Below are positions 50,000 through 59,057 of a DNA stretch of 64,000 bases, piece by piece (position 1 is the stretch's first letter; the number at the start of each line of letters is the position of its first letter). The stretch comes from Cupriavidus pauculus (GTDB lineage: Bacteria > Pseudomonadota > Gammaproteobacteria > Burkholderiales > Burkholderiaceae), in contig NZ_CP044067.1 in the NCBI RefSeq assembly GCF_008693385.1, positions 310,001 through 374,000 of the forward strand, given 5' to 3'. The translations under genes and the position numbers were made by a program. A model generated the notes under the pieces. The model saw only the letters and a program-made list of their open reading frames with translations. It had not been told where the DNA came from and did not search any database.

Positions 50000-52240
50000 T
50001 CAATATCTGAAGTTCAGCATCGCCATCACGTTGCGTGGCGCGCCATAATTCACGGTATCGAAGTCGCCCTTCTGAAGCGCGTACTTTTTGTTGAGCAAAT
50101 TGTTGAGGTTGACTGTCACGTTGGCCTTCTTTGTGAACGCGTAACGCGCCATGAGCGACACCAGCGCATAGGCTCCCTGTTCCCCGCCGAGCGAACTCGT
50201 GCCGGTATTGGGCGCCTGGTAGAAGCGGCTTTGCCAGTTGACGCCGCCGCCCAGCGTCAGCTTGTTCCAGTCCCCGGGCAGCTGGTGGGTGATGAAAAGC
50301 CGGGCCGTGGTGCGGGGTATTTGCGAATTCAGGCGGACGCCGTCGCTATCCCGCGCCGTGAAATGGGCGAGGCCTGCGTAGATGTTCCAGCCGCGCGCCA
50401 GCTCGCCCTGCAAGTCCAGTTCGATTCCGCGCGACTTCGTTCCATCGGCGGTCTTGTAGGCCTGCGCGCCGCCCGGCGTATAGATTCCGGAGACCATCTG
50501 TGCCGCGTTATCCAGATTGGTCTCGAACACGGCCATCGACGCATGCAGACGCCCGTCCATATAGGCGCCTTTGAGCCCGACTTCCTTGGTCTTCCCCTTT
50601 GCGGGCGTGAGCACATTGCCGCTGCTGTCCCGATAGTCGGTTTGCGGATTGAATATCCCCGTGTAGCTGACGTAGGCCGAATAGATCTTGTTGATGTCGT
50701 AGATCAAGCCGGCATACGGCGTGAACTCACTGCTCTTCTTGTAGTGCAACGATGAGCCGCCGACGGTGTCGTCGATTTCGTAGCTGTTCAGGCGGCCGCC
50801 GACGACAAGTTTCAGAGGATCGGCCAGCGAGAACCGGGCAGCGCTATAGAGGCCGCTCTGCCTGATTCGGGTGCGGGTCGGCACCGAAGCCATGGCATCG
50901 AAGTCGGGACGGGGAAACGCTGGGCTCAGCGTATAGATATCGACCGGGAAAACGCTCGCGTAGAACGGTGGAATATCCTCCTGACTGGCCGTGCGACGCG
51001 AAGTCATCGCCCCCACCACCAGTTCATGTTGGCGGCCGAGCAGGTCGAAGGGGCCGCTTGCCATCACGTCGAAGGTGTTTTGACGGCTGCGGCCGTCGGA
51101 AGCCAACGCCACCGGATAAGCGCCGGAGGGAAAGACGCCCAGTCCGGTGGTGCGATCGGGGCGGCCGACCAGGCCGAGGAGTTCGGCATCGTAGTCGGTG
51201 CGGTACTGATTGGCGAGTGCCCGGAATCTCCAGCCGTTTCCGAAGCGGTGCTCGACCTCGGCGAACGCCGTCTTGACGGTGTTGTCCCAATAGCTCCAGT
51301 CCTGCGCGTAATTCCTGGAGCGTGGATACGACGCCTGCGTGCCGTCGCTGAACCATAACGGCAACCCGCCCCAGGTGGAGCCCTTCGGCGTGATGTCCTG
51401 AAAGTCATAGCCCAGGCTCACCGTCGTGTTTCGTGTGAGATCGGCTTCCACGATGCCGTAGAACGACTTCCTCTGCGGCTTGTAGCCGTCAATGTACGAG
51501 TGCCCATCCTGGTACGTCCCGACGATGCGCGCGCGAATGCGACCATCCCGGGTTAGCGGCGTCGAGATGTCGGCCATGCCCCGGTAGGTGTCCCAACTGC
51601 CGACGCCAAGCGAGGCGGCCGCCGAGAATTCTCGCGTCGGCCGCTTGCGCACCAGGTTGATGGCGGCAGAAGGATTGCCGGTGCCGGTCAGCAGGCCGGA
51701 CCCGCCGCGCACGACTTCGACCCGGTCATAGAACGCGGTATCGAGCGAACCGATGCCGCTCCCGTTGACGATGTCGCCGACGACGGTGGGTATGCCGTCG
51801 TACTGAATGTTGTTGATCAGGAAGCCACGCGAATAGAAACTCGTCCGCTCGCTGTCGGACTGGTACGCCGAGATGCCCGTGGTGTTCTCCAGCACGTCCT
51901 GCACCGAATTCAACTGCTGGTCGTCCATGCGCTGGCGCGTGATCACCGTCACCGCCTGTGGCGTTTCCTTCAGGGACAGCGGCAACCGCGTCGCCGCCGC
52001 CGTCTCGCCCGTGGTGTAGGAACCAGTACCTTCGGTGGTCGCCATATCCAATTGGCCCGTGACGGTGACGGCCGGCAAGCCTATCGCCTCCCGGTGCGTT
52101 TCCACTGCCGTGCTTTGGACTGGGGCCGACTCGGCCAATGCGCTTTGCGCGCTAATGAGAGCTGCCGCGGCGATGACGGCTGGCGCCGTGCCGGTCTCGA
52201 TTACCCACCGGAGATTTCCGGTAGTGGTGCAGGTAGACAT
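50000..52240 (-). CDS. TonB-dependent siderophore receptor
   Basis: The product has 746 residues from ATG 52240 (a TTG one codon earlier is also in frame). The signal peptide (TGTAPAVIAAAALISAQSALA) is followed by the N-terminal plug (KETPQAVTVITRQRMDDQQLNSVQDVLENTTGISAYQSDSERTSFYSRGFLINNIQYDGIP) and a barrel that ends in a C-terminal aromatic residue (NVMAMLNFRY). No secretin-like signalling domain is seen, so it is a simple transporter of the FhuA/FpvA type. It imports an iron-siderophore complex across the outer membrane with TonB. The AraC regulator gene is 121 bp upstream on the same strand, and an AT-rich Fur-like sequence overlaps the start region. Confidence 0.9.
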   Translation of the reverse strand: MSTCTTTGNLRWVIETGTAPAVIAAAALISAQSALAESAPVQSTAVETHREAIGLPAVTVTGQLDMATTEGTGSYTTGETAAATRLPLSLKETPQAVTVITRQRMDDQQLNSVQDVLENTTGISAYQSDSERTSFYSRGFLINNIQYDGIPTVVGDIVNGSGIGSLDTAFYDRVEVVRGGSGLLTGTGNPSAAINLVRKRPTREFSAAASLGVGSWDTYRGMADISTPLTRDGRIRARIVGTYQDGHSYIDGYKPQRKSFYGIVEADLTRNTTVSLGYDFQDITPKGSTWGGLPLWFSDGTQASYPRSRNYAQDWSYWDNTVKTAFAEVEHRFGNGWRFRALANQYRTDYDAELLGLVGRPDRTTGLGVFPSGAYPVALASDGRSRQNTFDVMASGPFDLLGRQHELVVGAMTSRRTASQEDIPPFYASVFPVDIYTLSPAFPRPDFDAMASVPTRTRIRQSGLYSAARFSLADPLKLVVGGRLNSYEIDDTVGGSSLHYKKSSEFTPYAGLIYDINKIYSAYVSYTGIFNPQTDYRDSSGNVLTPAKGKTKEVGLKGAYMDGRLHASMAVFETNLDNAAQMVSGIYTPGGAQAYKTADGTKSRGIELDLQGELARGWNIYAGLAHFTARDSDGVRLNSQIPRTTARLFITHQLPGDWNKLTLGGGVNWQSRFYQAPNTGTSSLGGEQGAYALVSLMARYAFTKKANVTVNLNNLLNKKYALQKGDFDTVNYGAPRNVMAMLNFRY

Positions 52241-52243
52241 CAA

Positions 52244-52262
52244 TAATACTCATTCGCATTTA
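52244..52262. promoter_or_regulatory. Fur-like AT-rich sequence before the receptor gene
   Basis: The minus strand reads AAATGCGAATGAGTATTA. It resembles the Fur box built of NATNAT units but with only part of the positions matching. It lies directly before the start codon. Iron control is likely from the gene function; the box itself is tentative. Confidence 0.35.
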
Positions 52263-52360
52263 GGTGCCGTATTTAACAATGGCAACGCGCGAGCACGATG
52301 TCGAAACCAGGCCAGATTGTTATTCAGTTAGGCCAAAAGCAGGAAAGGACCGCGGACGGG

Positions 52361-53212
52361 TCAGGGAGAGGTTTCACCAGGAAGCATGATGCAGGGTACG
52401 GCAGCCAACGCCGTGCCGCTTATCCGGTCCGAGAGGTAACGCGCCGGCGGCTTGCCCACCGCCTTGCGGAACATGGTGACGAACCCGCTGGCGTTTTCAT
52501 ACCCGAGCTCCATCGCCACCGTTTGCACGCTTTCACCCTTGGTCAAACGCTGAATCGCGAGAATCACGTGCAACTGCCGGCGCCAGCGCCCGAAGCTCAT
52601 TCCGGCTTCGTGCAGCAGAAGACGGCTCATGCTGCGTTCGCTCATGCCGATGCGGGTCGCCCAATCGGCCTTCGAGGTCTTGTCCGTGGGGTCGGCCAGC
52701 ATCATTGCCGCAAGGCGCCGTAATCGGGAATCGCGCGGCATGGGCAGATGCAGGTCTTCCACCGGTGCGGCCACCAGCTCGTCGAGCAATGCGGCAATCA
52801 GCCGGTCTTCCCGTCCGCCCAGCGGATACGACTCGGGAAATCCGGCCGCCTTCAGAAGCAACTCGCGCAGCAATGGCGATACCAGAATCGTGCAACAGGT
52901 TTTCGGAAGCTCGGGCGCGGCGTCTGGCTCGACGAATAGGCAATAGCATTCCGTTTCCCCCGCCCCCCGCGAAGCGTGCGGCAAGTCGCCCGGTATCCAT
53001 ATCGCGCACTGAGGCGGCACGATCCAGACGCCCTCTTCGATCTCGCAGTTCAGGGTACCGCGTACGGAGTAGATTAGCTGCGCCTTGCGGTGCTGATGCC
53101 TGGCCTTTTCCCAGTCCTTGGTTACCGATGTGGCACTCAAGGCCGCCACTGGTCGCGGGATGCTGTCGACGTCCGTCGGCGCGGTCAACTCCCTAACTTC
53201 AATGGTCGACAT
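52361..53212 (-). CDS. AraC-family regulator (cupin N-terminal type)
   Basis: The product has 283 residues from MSTIEVRELTAP; an in-frame extension upstream overlaps another gene. The N-terminal cupin (HQHRKAQLIYSVRGTLNCEIEEGVWIVPPQCAIWIPGDLPHAS) is followed by the double HTH (KADWATRIGMSERSMSRLLLHEAGMSFGRWRRQLHVILAIQRLTKGESVQTVAMELGYENASGFVTMFRKAVGKPPARYL). This NimR-like type commonly activates divergent transporters. Next to the siderophore receptor it probably acts like PchR-type iron-siderophore regulators. Its start overlaps the end of the frameshifted small gene by 14 bp, so translation may be coupled. Confidence 0.88.
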   Translation of the reverse strand: MSTIEVRELTAPTDVDSIPRPVAALSATSVTKDWEKARHQHRKAQLIYSVRGTLNCEIEEGVWIVPPQCAIWIPGDLPHASRGAGETECYCLFVEPDAAPELPKTCCTILVSPLLRELLLKAAGFPESYPLGGREDRLIAALLDELVAAPVEDLHLPMPRDSRLRRLAAMMLADPTDKTSKADWATRIGMSERSMSRLLLHEAGMSFGRWRRQLHVILAIQRLTKGESVQTVAMELGYENASGFVTMFRKAVGKPPARYLSDRISGTALAAVPCIMLPGETSP

Positions 53213-53460
53213 ATTGGGCTGTAGAACCGTGGGACAAGACGAAGTGTTGGCCGAATTGGAGAATATTATGGATGACTTGCTCAATGGCGTCCAGCCGATC
53301 GGTTGCGCGCCACTCTCCCAGCTTTACGCTGAGGGTCTCGATTTCTCATATCCTCGAGAGTTATCTCCGTCAGCGCCCTGGGCTCGCCGCCGTCCGCCAA
53401 AGGTCGCGCGATAACGATAGCGTCATCATCCAGCCTAATTTCCAACGATTCTTTTTTCAT
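53199..53460 (-). pseudogene. Small gene with a frameshift, upstream of AraC regulator
   Basis: The minus strand has an ATG at 53458-53460 behind a very strong ribosome-binding site (AGGAGGG, 7 bp spacing). The frame reads MKKESLEIRLDDDAIVIARP...TLEDMRN and then loses a sensible sequence before stopping at 53281. The +1 frame continues from the same point with IETLSVKLGEWRATDRLDAIEQVIHNIL...QYVDH and stops at 53199, 14 bp into the AraC gene. GC3 is high in that second frame, supporting that it was coding. One extra or missing base near the AAA at about 53340 would join the two into an 86-codon gene. It is a real frameshift, a sequencing error, or a programmed shift. No family is recognised. 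Confidence 0.6.
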
Positions 53461-53721
53461 ATTTTCCCTCCTAATAGATCTTCACACAAACGACAACATC
53501 TATCGCGCTCTATCTGCGCCTAGACGAAGTAAATTATTTTTATCGTTTTTATATTATCGGAATTATTGAAGCTTCGATAACTGATGCTTCGGTGGCCGAG
53601 CAAGGCCATTCGCGGCACGCAGCCGGTTGACGGTTCGGGGGCACGACGCGCAGCCTGCTGCAGCAGGTCGCCGTCCCCCTGCCGATGTCGCACTGACGTG
53701 TGAATGCCTGCGTTGCGTGGC
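53461..53721. other. AT-rich gap between AraC operon and stress protein
   Basis: No gene is seen. The region contains AT-rich DNA (for example AAATTATTTTTATCG near 53532) and probably the promoter of the frameshifted small gene and the AraC regulator. The right part overlaps nothing conserved. Confidence 0.4.
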
Positions 53722-54573
53722 TCAGTGTGCCAGCAACGTGGCAACTTGCGTGTGGCGGAGAAGCGTATCGGTGACGCCGCCAAGGATGTCCTCCCGGAGT
53801 CTCCCCTGCCCGTATGCGCCGCAGACAATCAGATCCGCGCCGCGGCGATGCGCGAAGTCCAGGAGCAACGCGCCGACGTCCGCGGACGCCTCCGCGACGA
53901 GTTCCGTCAGCGCGGCGTGAATGCCGTGCCTCGACAGCCATGCCACCGCATAACTGCCCGGAGACGCCTCGAACCGCTGGTGCCTTCGGGCTTGCAGCAC
54001 CTGCACCACATCCACCGACTCCGCGCGGGTGAGCCAGGGCAAGGCATCGTGAAGCGCACGCGCGGACTCGCGGGAACCATTCCAGCCGACCACCACGCGC
54101 GTGCCATTCGTGCTCACGCGCGCATCGCGAGGCAGGACCAGCACGGGCCGTCCCGCACCGAGGATCACCGACGCGACAAAGCGGCGCTGCGCGCGAAACA
54201 TCATGCCGCTATCTTCCCGAATGGCGCGCGGCTGCCCGACGATCAACAGATCGGCAAGGCGTCCCTCGCAGAGCATGGCCTCCTCCGGCGCGCCTTCACC
54301 CACGCGCCAGTCGACCGGGAACGTCGCGGTCTCGGTCGCTGTGTCGAACGAATGGCGCGCCTGCTCGCAGGCCTCCGCCACGCTGCGCTCCGGCACCTGC
54401 CGCTCGCGCCGCCCGTCCGCGTGCCGATACACCCAGGCGGATTCGTTCGCGTCGACCGACAGCAGGCCGATCAGCGCCGCATGAAAGCCCTCCGCAAGCG
54501 CCACGGCCTGAGTCAGGCGGGCTGACGTTCCCTCCGCCTCGTCTACATGGACGAGCATGGCGGCAAAGCTCAT
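53722..54573 (-). CDS. Universal stress protein (two-domain)
   Basis: The product has 283 residues from MSFAAMLVHVDEAEG (ribosome-binding site GGAGGTG). The first domain is degenerate; the second has GTRVVVGWNGSRESARALHDALPWL and the nucleotide-binding end ADLIVCGAYGQGRLREDILGGVTDTLLRHTQVATLLAH. It is similar in architecture to the protein at 39889-40725. It is divergent from the single-domain stress gene at 54749; a shared FNR-like box lies between them at 54663-54676. Confidence 0.9.
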   Translation of the reverse strand: MSFAAMLVHVDEAEGTSARLTQAVALAEGFHAALIGLLSVDANESAWVYRHADGRRERQVPERSVAEACEQARHSFDTATETATFPVDWRVGEGAPEEAMLCEGRLADLLIVGQPRAIREDSGMMFRAQRRFVASVILGAGRPVLVLPRDARVSTNGTRVVVGWNGSRESARALHDALPWLTRAESVDVVQVLQARRHQRFEASPGSYAVAWLSRHGIHAALTELVAEASADVGALLLDFAHRRGADLIVCGAYGQGRLREDILGGVTDTLLRHTQVATLLAH

Positions 54574-54662
54574 CTTGCACCTCCGGTGATGCGACGTACT
54601 GCCGGTAGTGACCACTGTAGTTGCGGCGCGATACGCACGCTTGAGGGAGATCAACGATCCGA

Positions 54663-54676
54663 TTGATACAGCGCAA
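54663..54676. promoter_or_regulatory. FNR-like box TTGAT-ACAG-CGCAA
   Basis: This has the same variant as the box at 47160: exact TTGAT and a CGCAA right half. It lies between two divergent universal stress protein genes, 90 bp and 73 bp from their start codons. Confidence 0.55.
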
Positions 54677-54748
54677 GAATCGCGGCGATTCACTGAGTAC
54701 GCTGTTATCAGGCGTACTGTGGACAGACGGACATCGAAGGAGCGCGCG

Positions 54749-55234
54749 ATGTATGAACGGATTCTGGTAGCGATAGACGGCGGCCCCTCGTCCGCGCTGG
54801 CGCTATCGCAAGCGATTGCCGTGGCGAAGCTCGCCGCCGCGGAGGTCAAGGTGTTGTTCGTGGTGGACGACAGCGAACTATTCTTCGAATCCAGCTATCC
54901 CGAGTCGGAGGATATGATGCGCGCGATCGCGAACGTCGGCACGACCGCGCTCGCACGCGCATCGACACGCCTCGAATCCGCTGGCGTGCGCTTTCTGACC
55001 GAGCTGATCGAGCGGCCGATCACGCCCGGGCAGATCTCGGCGACCATCGTCGAGCGCGCCGACCGCTGGCCTGCCGATCTGATCGTGATGGGAACGCACG
55101 GACGCCGCGGGTTGCGCAGGCTGATCATGGGCAGCGTATCGGAAGGCGTGATCGCGCAGACATGCAAGCCGGTGCTGCTGATCCGTGGGGAAGCCTCCCC
55201 CGTGCGGCGCCCTGCCCGCGTTGGCGCCTCCTAG
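54749..55234 (+). CDS. Universal stress protein (single domain)
   Basis: The product has 161 residues from MYERILVAIDGG with ribosome-binding site AAGGAG. Single Usp domain: YERILVAIDGGPSSALALSQAIAVAKLAAAEVKVLFVVDD and DLIVMGTHGRRGLRRLIMGSVSEGVIAQTCKPVLLIRG with the nucleotide-binding G-x2-G-x9-GS. Longer reading frames upstream are not conserved. Its 3' end overlaps the response regulator gene by 4 bp (convergent). Likely part of the FNR-controlled stress set. Confidence 0.9.
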   Translation: MYERILVAIDGGPSSALALSQAIAVAKLAAAEVKVLFVVDDSELFFESSYPESEDMMRAIANVGTTALARASTRLESAGVRFLTELIERPITPGQISATIVERADRWPADLIVMGTHGRRGLRRLIMGSVSEGVIAQTCKPVLLIRGEASPVRRPARVGAS

Positions 55235-55878
55235 AGACTCGTGTCGTCGTCGAACAGCTTGGCCTCGATCGCATAGCGCACGAGGGCCGCATCGCTGCGG
55301 AGCTTGAGCTTGTCGAGCAGACGCATCTTGTACGTGCTGACCGTTTTTGCGCTGACGCACAATGCGCTGGCGATATCCGTGAGCGACTCGCCCGCCACGA
55401 TTCGCCGGAACACTTCCAGTTCGCGGTCCGAAAGACTTGCGTGCGGGGCGTCGGCCATGTGCGTCTGGAGTCCAAGCGCCAGTTTCTCGGCCATCGCGGG
55501 ACTGATATAGGTGCCGCCTGCCGCCACTCTTCTCAGCGCTTCCACGAGCTCCGTGCCGGCGCTTTCCTTGGTGAGGTAGCCCGAAGCGCCCGCGCGGAAG
55601 GCTCGCACGATGTATTGCTCCTCGGCATGCATGGTCAACACGAGTATGCGCAGCCTCGGATGCTCCGCGCGGAGCAGGCAGATCAGTTCGAGGCCGCTGC
55701 GTCCGGGCATGGAGAGATCCAGGATTATCACGTCGCCGGGGTGATCGCGGACGAGGCGAGGCACTTCCGCGCCATTGGCGGCTTCGCCCGTCACCACGAA
55801 TCCGGCGGCCCGCTCCAGGATGTGCCGCAGGCCGTTGCGCATGACGGCGTGATCGTCGGCGATCAACACGCGGATCAT
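55231..55878 (-). CDS. NarL/LuxR-type response regulator
   Basis: The product has 215 residues. Receiver domain: IADDHAVMRNGLRHILE, phosphoacceptor D54 in ILDLSMPGRSG, T in LTMHAEE and K in LTKESAG. The C-terminal LuxR HTH is LSDRELEVFRRIVAGESLTDIASALCVSAKTVSTYKMRLLDKL. It is encoded 17 bp after the sensor kinase and pairs with it. The target genes are unknown; nearby stress and PHA genes are candidates. Confidence 0.92.
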   Translation of the reverse strand: MIRVLIADDHAVMRNGLRHILERAAGFVVTGEAANGAEVPRLVRDHPGDVIILDLSMPGRSGLELICLLRAEHPRLRILVLTMHAEEQYIVRAFRAGASGYLTKESAGTELVEALRRVAAGGTYISPAMAEKLALGLQTHMADAPHASLSDRELEVFRRIVAGESLTDIASALCVSAKTVSTYKMRLLDKLKLRSDAALVRYAIEAKLFDDDTSL

Positions 55879-55895
55879 CGAGCGGGCTCCTTCCG

Positions 55896-57023
55896 TCAGG
55901 GATGGTCGGGAATTCTGACAGCGAGCTCGAAGCCCTCGCCGGGAGCGTGCCGCATGGAAACGGTGCCGCCGAGCAACCTCGCGCGCTCCCTGATGCCCAG
56001 CAGGCCAAATGAGCGTCGATGCTCCCGGCTCGCTTTCCCGTCCCACCCGCGACCGTCGTCGCGCACCGTCAGCACGTACGCGTCATCGACGTGCGCGAGG
56101 TCCACCCATGCCCGGCGTGCGTCCGCATGCTGGATGACGTTGTTGAGGGCTTCCTGGACGATACGAAAGGCGGCCGTCGCCACCTGCTCTCCCACGTCCG
56201 GGCTGTCCACCGCGTGCACGACGACGTCGATGGCATAGCGGCGGCCGAAATCCTTGGCCAGCCAGTCCAGCCCGGCCGCCAGCCCCAGTTCGTCCAGCAG
56301 CGCCGGCCGCAGATCGGACGCGATGCGTCGCACGGCGTTGACGGTCGTGTCGATGACACCGTGCATCGCCGTGACCTGCGCCAGAATGCGGTCCGGCAAG
56401 CGGGCGTCTCGCAGATCGCCTTCCAGCATGACCAGATCCATCTTCAATGCGCTGAGCTGCTGGCCAAGCTCGTCGTGGAGCTCTCGCGCGACGCGGCGCT
56501 TTTCCTCTTCGCGTCCGGAAAGAATGCTGTCGGACAACGCTTGCAGTTCTTCTCGCGAGCGACGCAATGCCGCCTCCGCCTGGACGCGCTCGGTGATGTC
56601 GCGCAGCATGACGGTGAACAGCTTTCGCCCGGGTTCTTCGAACGTCTGTGAAATGGATGCCTCGATCGGGAACTCCGTGCCATCCCGGCGTAACGCAAAG
56701 AGCGTACGCTGCTGTCCCATCTGCCGGTCCGAAACGCCCGTCACGCCGAATCTGGCCACGTGCGCCGAATGTGCGGCGCGAAAGCGTTCAGGGATGAAGT
56801 CGCCGAGTTGCCTGCCGATGGCCGTCTCCGCCGGACAGCCAAAGAGGCGCTCGGCCATGGGATTGAACAGCACGATCCGTTGCGCCTCGTCCACGGAGAT
56901 GATGGCCTCCATGGCGGAACGGATGACGCCTGCCAACCGGGACTCGCCCAGCGCAACGATTTCGGTAACCGGACCCGGCCGCGTCCGGTCCGGTGCCGCT
57001 TCGGATTGTGTGGTTGCAACCAT
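55896..57023 (-). CDS. PAS-domain sensor histidine kinase (HisKA_3/NarX-like)
   Basis: The product has 375 residues. A PAS domain (about 35-150: MEAIISVDEAQRIVLFNPMAERLFGCPAETAIGRQLGDFIPERFRAAH, then the PAC-like LFTVMLRDITERVQAEAALRRS) is followed by the dimerisation helix with catalytic His in RVARELHDELGQQLSALKMDL and an ATPase domain (AAFRIVQEALNNVIQHADARRAWVDL, DDGRGWDG, FGLLGIRERARLLGG). No membrane segment or signal peptide is visible, so it senses a cytosolic signal, perhaps redox through PAS. It is transcribed with the response regulator. Confidence 0.9.
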   Translation of the reverse strand: MVATTQSEAAPDRTRPGPVTEIVALGESRLAGVIRSAMEAIISVDEAQRIVLFNPMAERLFGCPAETAIGRQLGDFIPERFRAAHSAHVARFGVTGVSDRQMGQQRTLFALRRDGTEFPIEASISQTFEEPGRKLFTVMLRDITERVQAEAALRRSREELQALSDSILSGREEEKRRVARELHDELGQQLSALKMDLVMLEGDLRDARLPDRILAQVTAMHGVIDTTVNAVRRIASDLRPALLDELGLAAGLDWLAKDFGRRYAIDVVVHAVDSPDVGEQVATAAFRIVQEALNNVIQHADARRAWVDLAHVDDAYVLTVRDDGRGWDGKASREHRRSFGLLGIRERARLLGGTVSMRHAPGEGFELAVRIPDHP

Positions 57024-57133
57024 CTCGGTCTTCCCTGCAGGCGTATCGGACGTCTCCCGATGGACTGGTGTCCACTGTAGCCTGCATGGCGCCGGATGTC
57101 ATCTCCACTGCCCGCCCGCCCTGCCCTTGCGCT

Positions 57134-57844
57134 TCAGAGCAGATCGACAGCGGCCAGCACCGATGCCGCGAGGGCGAACATCAGCCCCGGCAATCCGAAG
57201 CGCTCATAGACGATGCCGAATTTCTCCTTCCGTTTGGCACCCGGGAACCTCGCGCTGAGACCGCTTTCCTCGATGATCGACAGTGGCTCGGCCACATGAC
57301 GGAATGCCTTCGACTTGAAACGCTTGTAGTACTGCAGCACGAAGTCGAGGTCGCTGTAGATACGCCATCTTTCGTCGTAGCGCAGGTCGCAGACACGAAA
57401 TGCCATGGCCTGGTGGCAAGCGTGGATTACCCCCGCGCGCAGCTTGTATAGCGGTGCGGCGGGCTCCAGCCCGCGTGGGCTGATGTTGTCGCCATAGATG
57501 AGCCAGGTGCCCCCTCGTTCGCAGGCGGTGCGCGCAATGGTCGAGAGGGCTTGCGGGCCGGCGAAGCAGTCGCCGGAATTCATGAACACGACCCATTCGC
57601 CGGTCACCCGGTTGAGCCCCTTGTTCATTGCCGCATAGATCCCATCGTCGGGCTCGCTGACAAATACGTCGATATCTTCGGCGCGACTCCGGGCAAGCTC
57701 GACGGAACCGTCTGTCGATCCTCCATCGATCACGACATATTGCAGCGCGCACACGTCGGTGTCCTGCTGCACCACGCTATCCATGGTCCGTTGCAGACCA
57801 TCGCGGTTGTTGTAGTTGATCGTCACAACTGAAATCAGGGTCAT
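57134..57844 (-). CDS. Family 2 glycosyltransferase
   Basis: The product has 236 residues from MTLISVVTINYNNRDG. The GT-A start SVVTINYNNRDGLQRTMDSVVQQ, QYVVIDGGSTDGSVEL, DGIYAAMNKGLNRVTGEWVVFMNSGDCF (DxD-like) and the acceptor region CHQAMAFRVCDLRYDERWRIYSDLDFVLQYYKRF are typical of WcaA-like enzymes. A C-terminal hydrophobic helix (FALAASVLAAVDLL) may anchor it to the membrane. It is not in a polysaccharide gene cluster here. The isolated gene may modify a cell-surface glycan. Confidence 0.87.
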   Translation of the reverse strand: MTLISVVTINYNNRDGLQRTMDSVVQQDTDVCALQYVVIDGGSTDGSVELARSRAEDIDVFVSEPDDGIYAAMNKGLNRVTGEWVVFMNSGDCFAGPQALSTIARTACERGGTWLIYGDNISPRGLEPAAPLYKLRAGVIHACHQAMAFRVCDLRYDERWRIYSDLDFVLQYYKRFKSKAFRHVAEPLSIIEESGLSARFPGAKRKEKFGIVYERFGLPGLMFALAASVLAAVDLL

Positions 57845-58070
57845 ATCCGGCTCCCACGTCGGTGATTCATGTGACCCGGAAAGCGGCAATGATCGATGCA
57901 AAACCGCTGCGTGTTGTTTTTCCCTTCATGCCCTGCTCACGCGCTTGTGAGCTTGACATCAATGGCACACGCCTTATGTTGGGTACCGCACGTATCCAGT
58001 TCACGGCAATGCGGTCGCGGCGGGTTGCCGTGGCGACGATGAACGCCCGATTACCACCAGATTACCACCA

Positions 58071-58970
58071 TCACGTGGCCGTCATTTCCAGTCTGATCGT
58101 TTCATATAACGCCTCCGCCGCAGGCCGCAACGGCCTGTCTCGGCGGCGGATCAGGGCCAGCACGCGGTCCACGTCAGGTTCGATCAAAGGGATGGCGCGC
58201 AACCGGGAATGGTCGTGCGGCACCGCCATGCCTGGCAGCACGGCCACGCCCAGACCGGCGTCAACCAGCGCCAGTACGCCCACGACGTGGTTGGCTTCGT
58301 AATGGATCGTGGGTTGCCGCTCGAGGTGGGCAATCGCGCTTTCGATCAGGGCGCGATTGCCGCTTTGCCTGGACACGCTGACCATCCGTTGTCCGGCCAG
58401 TTCCTCCCAGGATACGCAGTCCCGCCCGGCCCACTCATGGTCTTGCCGCAACACCAATCGATAAGGCTCGGCGCGGACCGCATGGAATTCGATGCTTGGC
58501 TCCAGCGCGCCCATGAAGTTGAGCCCGAAATCGGACTCGCCCGACATCACGCTCGTCAGCACGGCGTTCGCGCTTTCGTCGATAACACGCACGCGTACGC
58601 CCGGATGCCGTTGGGCAAACGCGTGGATCGCATGGGGGAGTAAATGCAGCGCGACGGACGGTATGGCCGCCACCGTCACCAGGCCACGGCGAAGCGTGGT
58701 CTCGTCGCCGAGCCGAAATACCGCGTTATCGAGGATATCCAGTGCGGCTCGCGCTTCCTCGAGGAACTGCCGGCCGACATTCGTCGTCTCCACGCGACGC
58801 GTCGTCCGGTCCAGCAGGCGGGAGCCGAGCGTCTTTTCCAACTTTTCGATCCGGCGGCTGAGCGCTGGCTGTGAAATGTTAAGGGCCTCCGCGGCGATAC
58901 GGAAGCTGCCCTTTTCGGCCGTCGCGACGAATGCCTGCAGGTCTTCGAGCGCGAAATTGATGTGTGACAT
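58071..58970 (-). CDS. LysR-family transcriptional regulator
   Basis: The product has 299 residues from MSHINFALEDLQAF. HTH: LQAFVATAEKGSFRIAAEALNISQPALSRRIEKLEKTLGSRLLDRTTRRVETTNVGRQFL. The C-terminal effector domain is typical (VTVAAIPSVALHLLPHAIHAFAQRHPGVRVRVIDES). It is divergent from the solute-binding protein gene at 59058, which it probably controls. The effector is unknown. Confidence 0.9.
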   Translation of the reverse strand: MSHINFALEDLQAFVATAEKGSFRIAAEALNISQPALSRRIEKLEKTLGSRLLDRTTRRVETTNVGRQFLEEARAALDILDNAVFRLGDETTLRRGLVTVAAIPSVALHLLPHAIHAFAQRHPGVRVRVIDESANAVLTSVMSGESDFGLNFMGALEPSIEFHAVRAEPYRLVLRQDHEWAGRDCVSWEELAGQRMVSVSRQSGNRALIESAIAHLERQPTIHYEANHVVGVLALVDAGLGVAVLPGMAVPHDHSRLRAIPLIEPDVDRVLALIRRRDRPLRPAAEALYETIRLEMTAT

Positions 58971-59057
58971 GCATCGAATCATCAGAATATTGCAATTCAC
59001 AGATTAGTCGCTCGAGAATAAGCTTGCAATGCCTGCCTGGAAGACCTACCTCGAATC

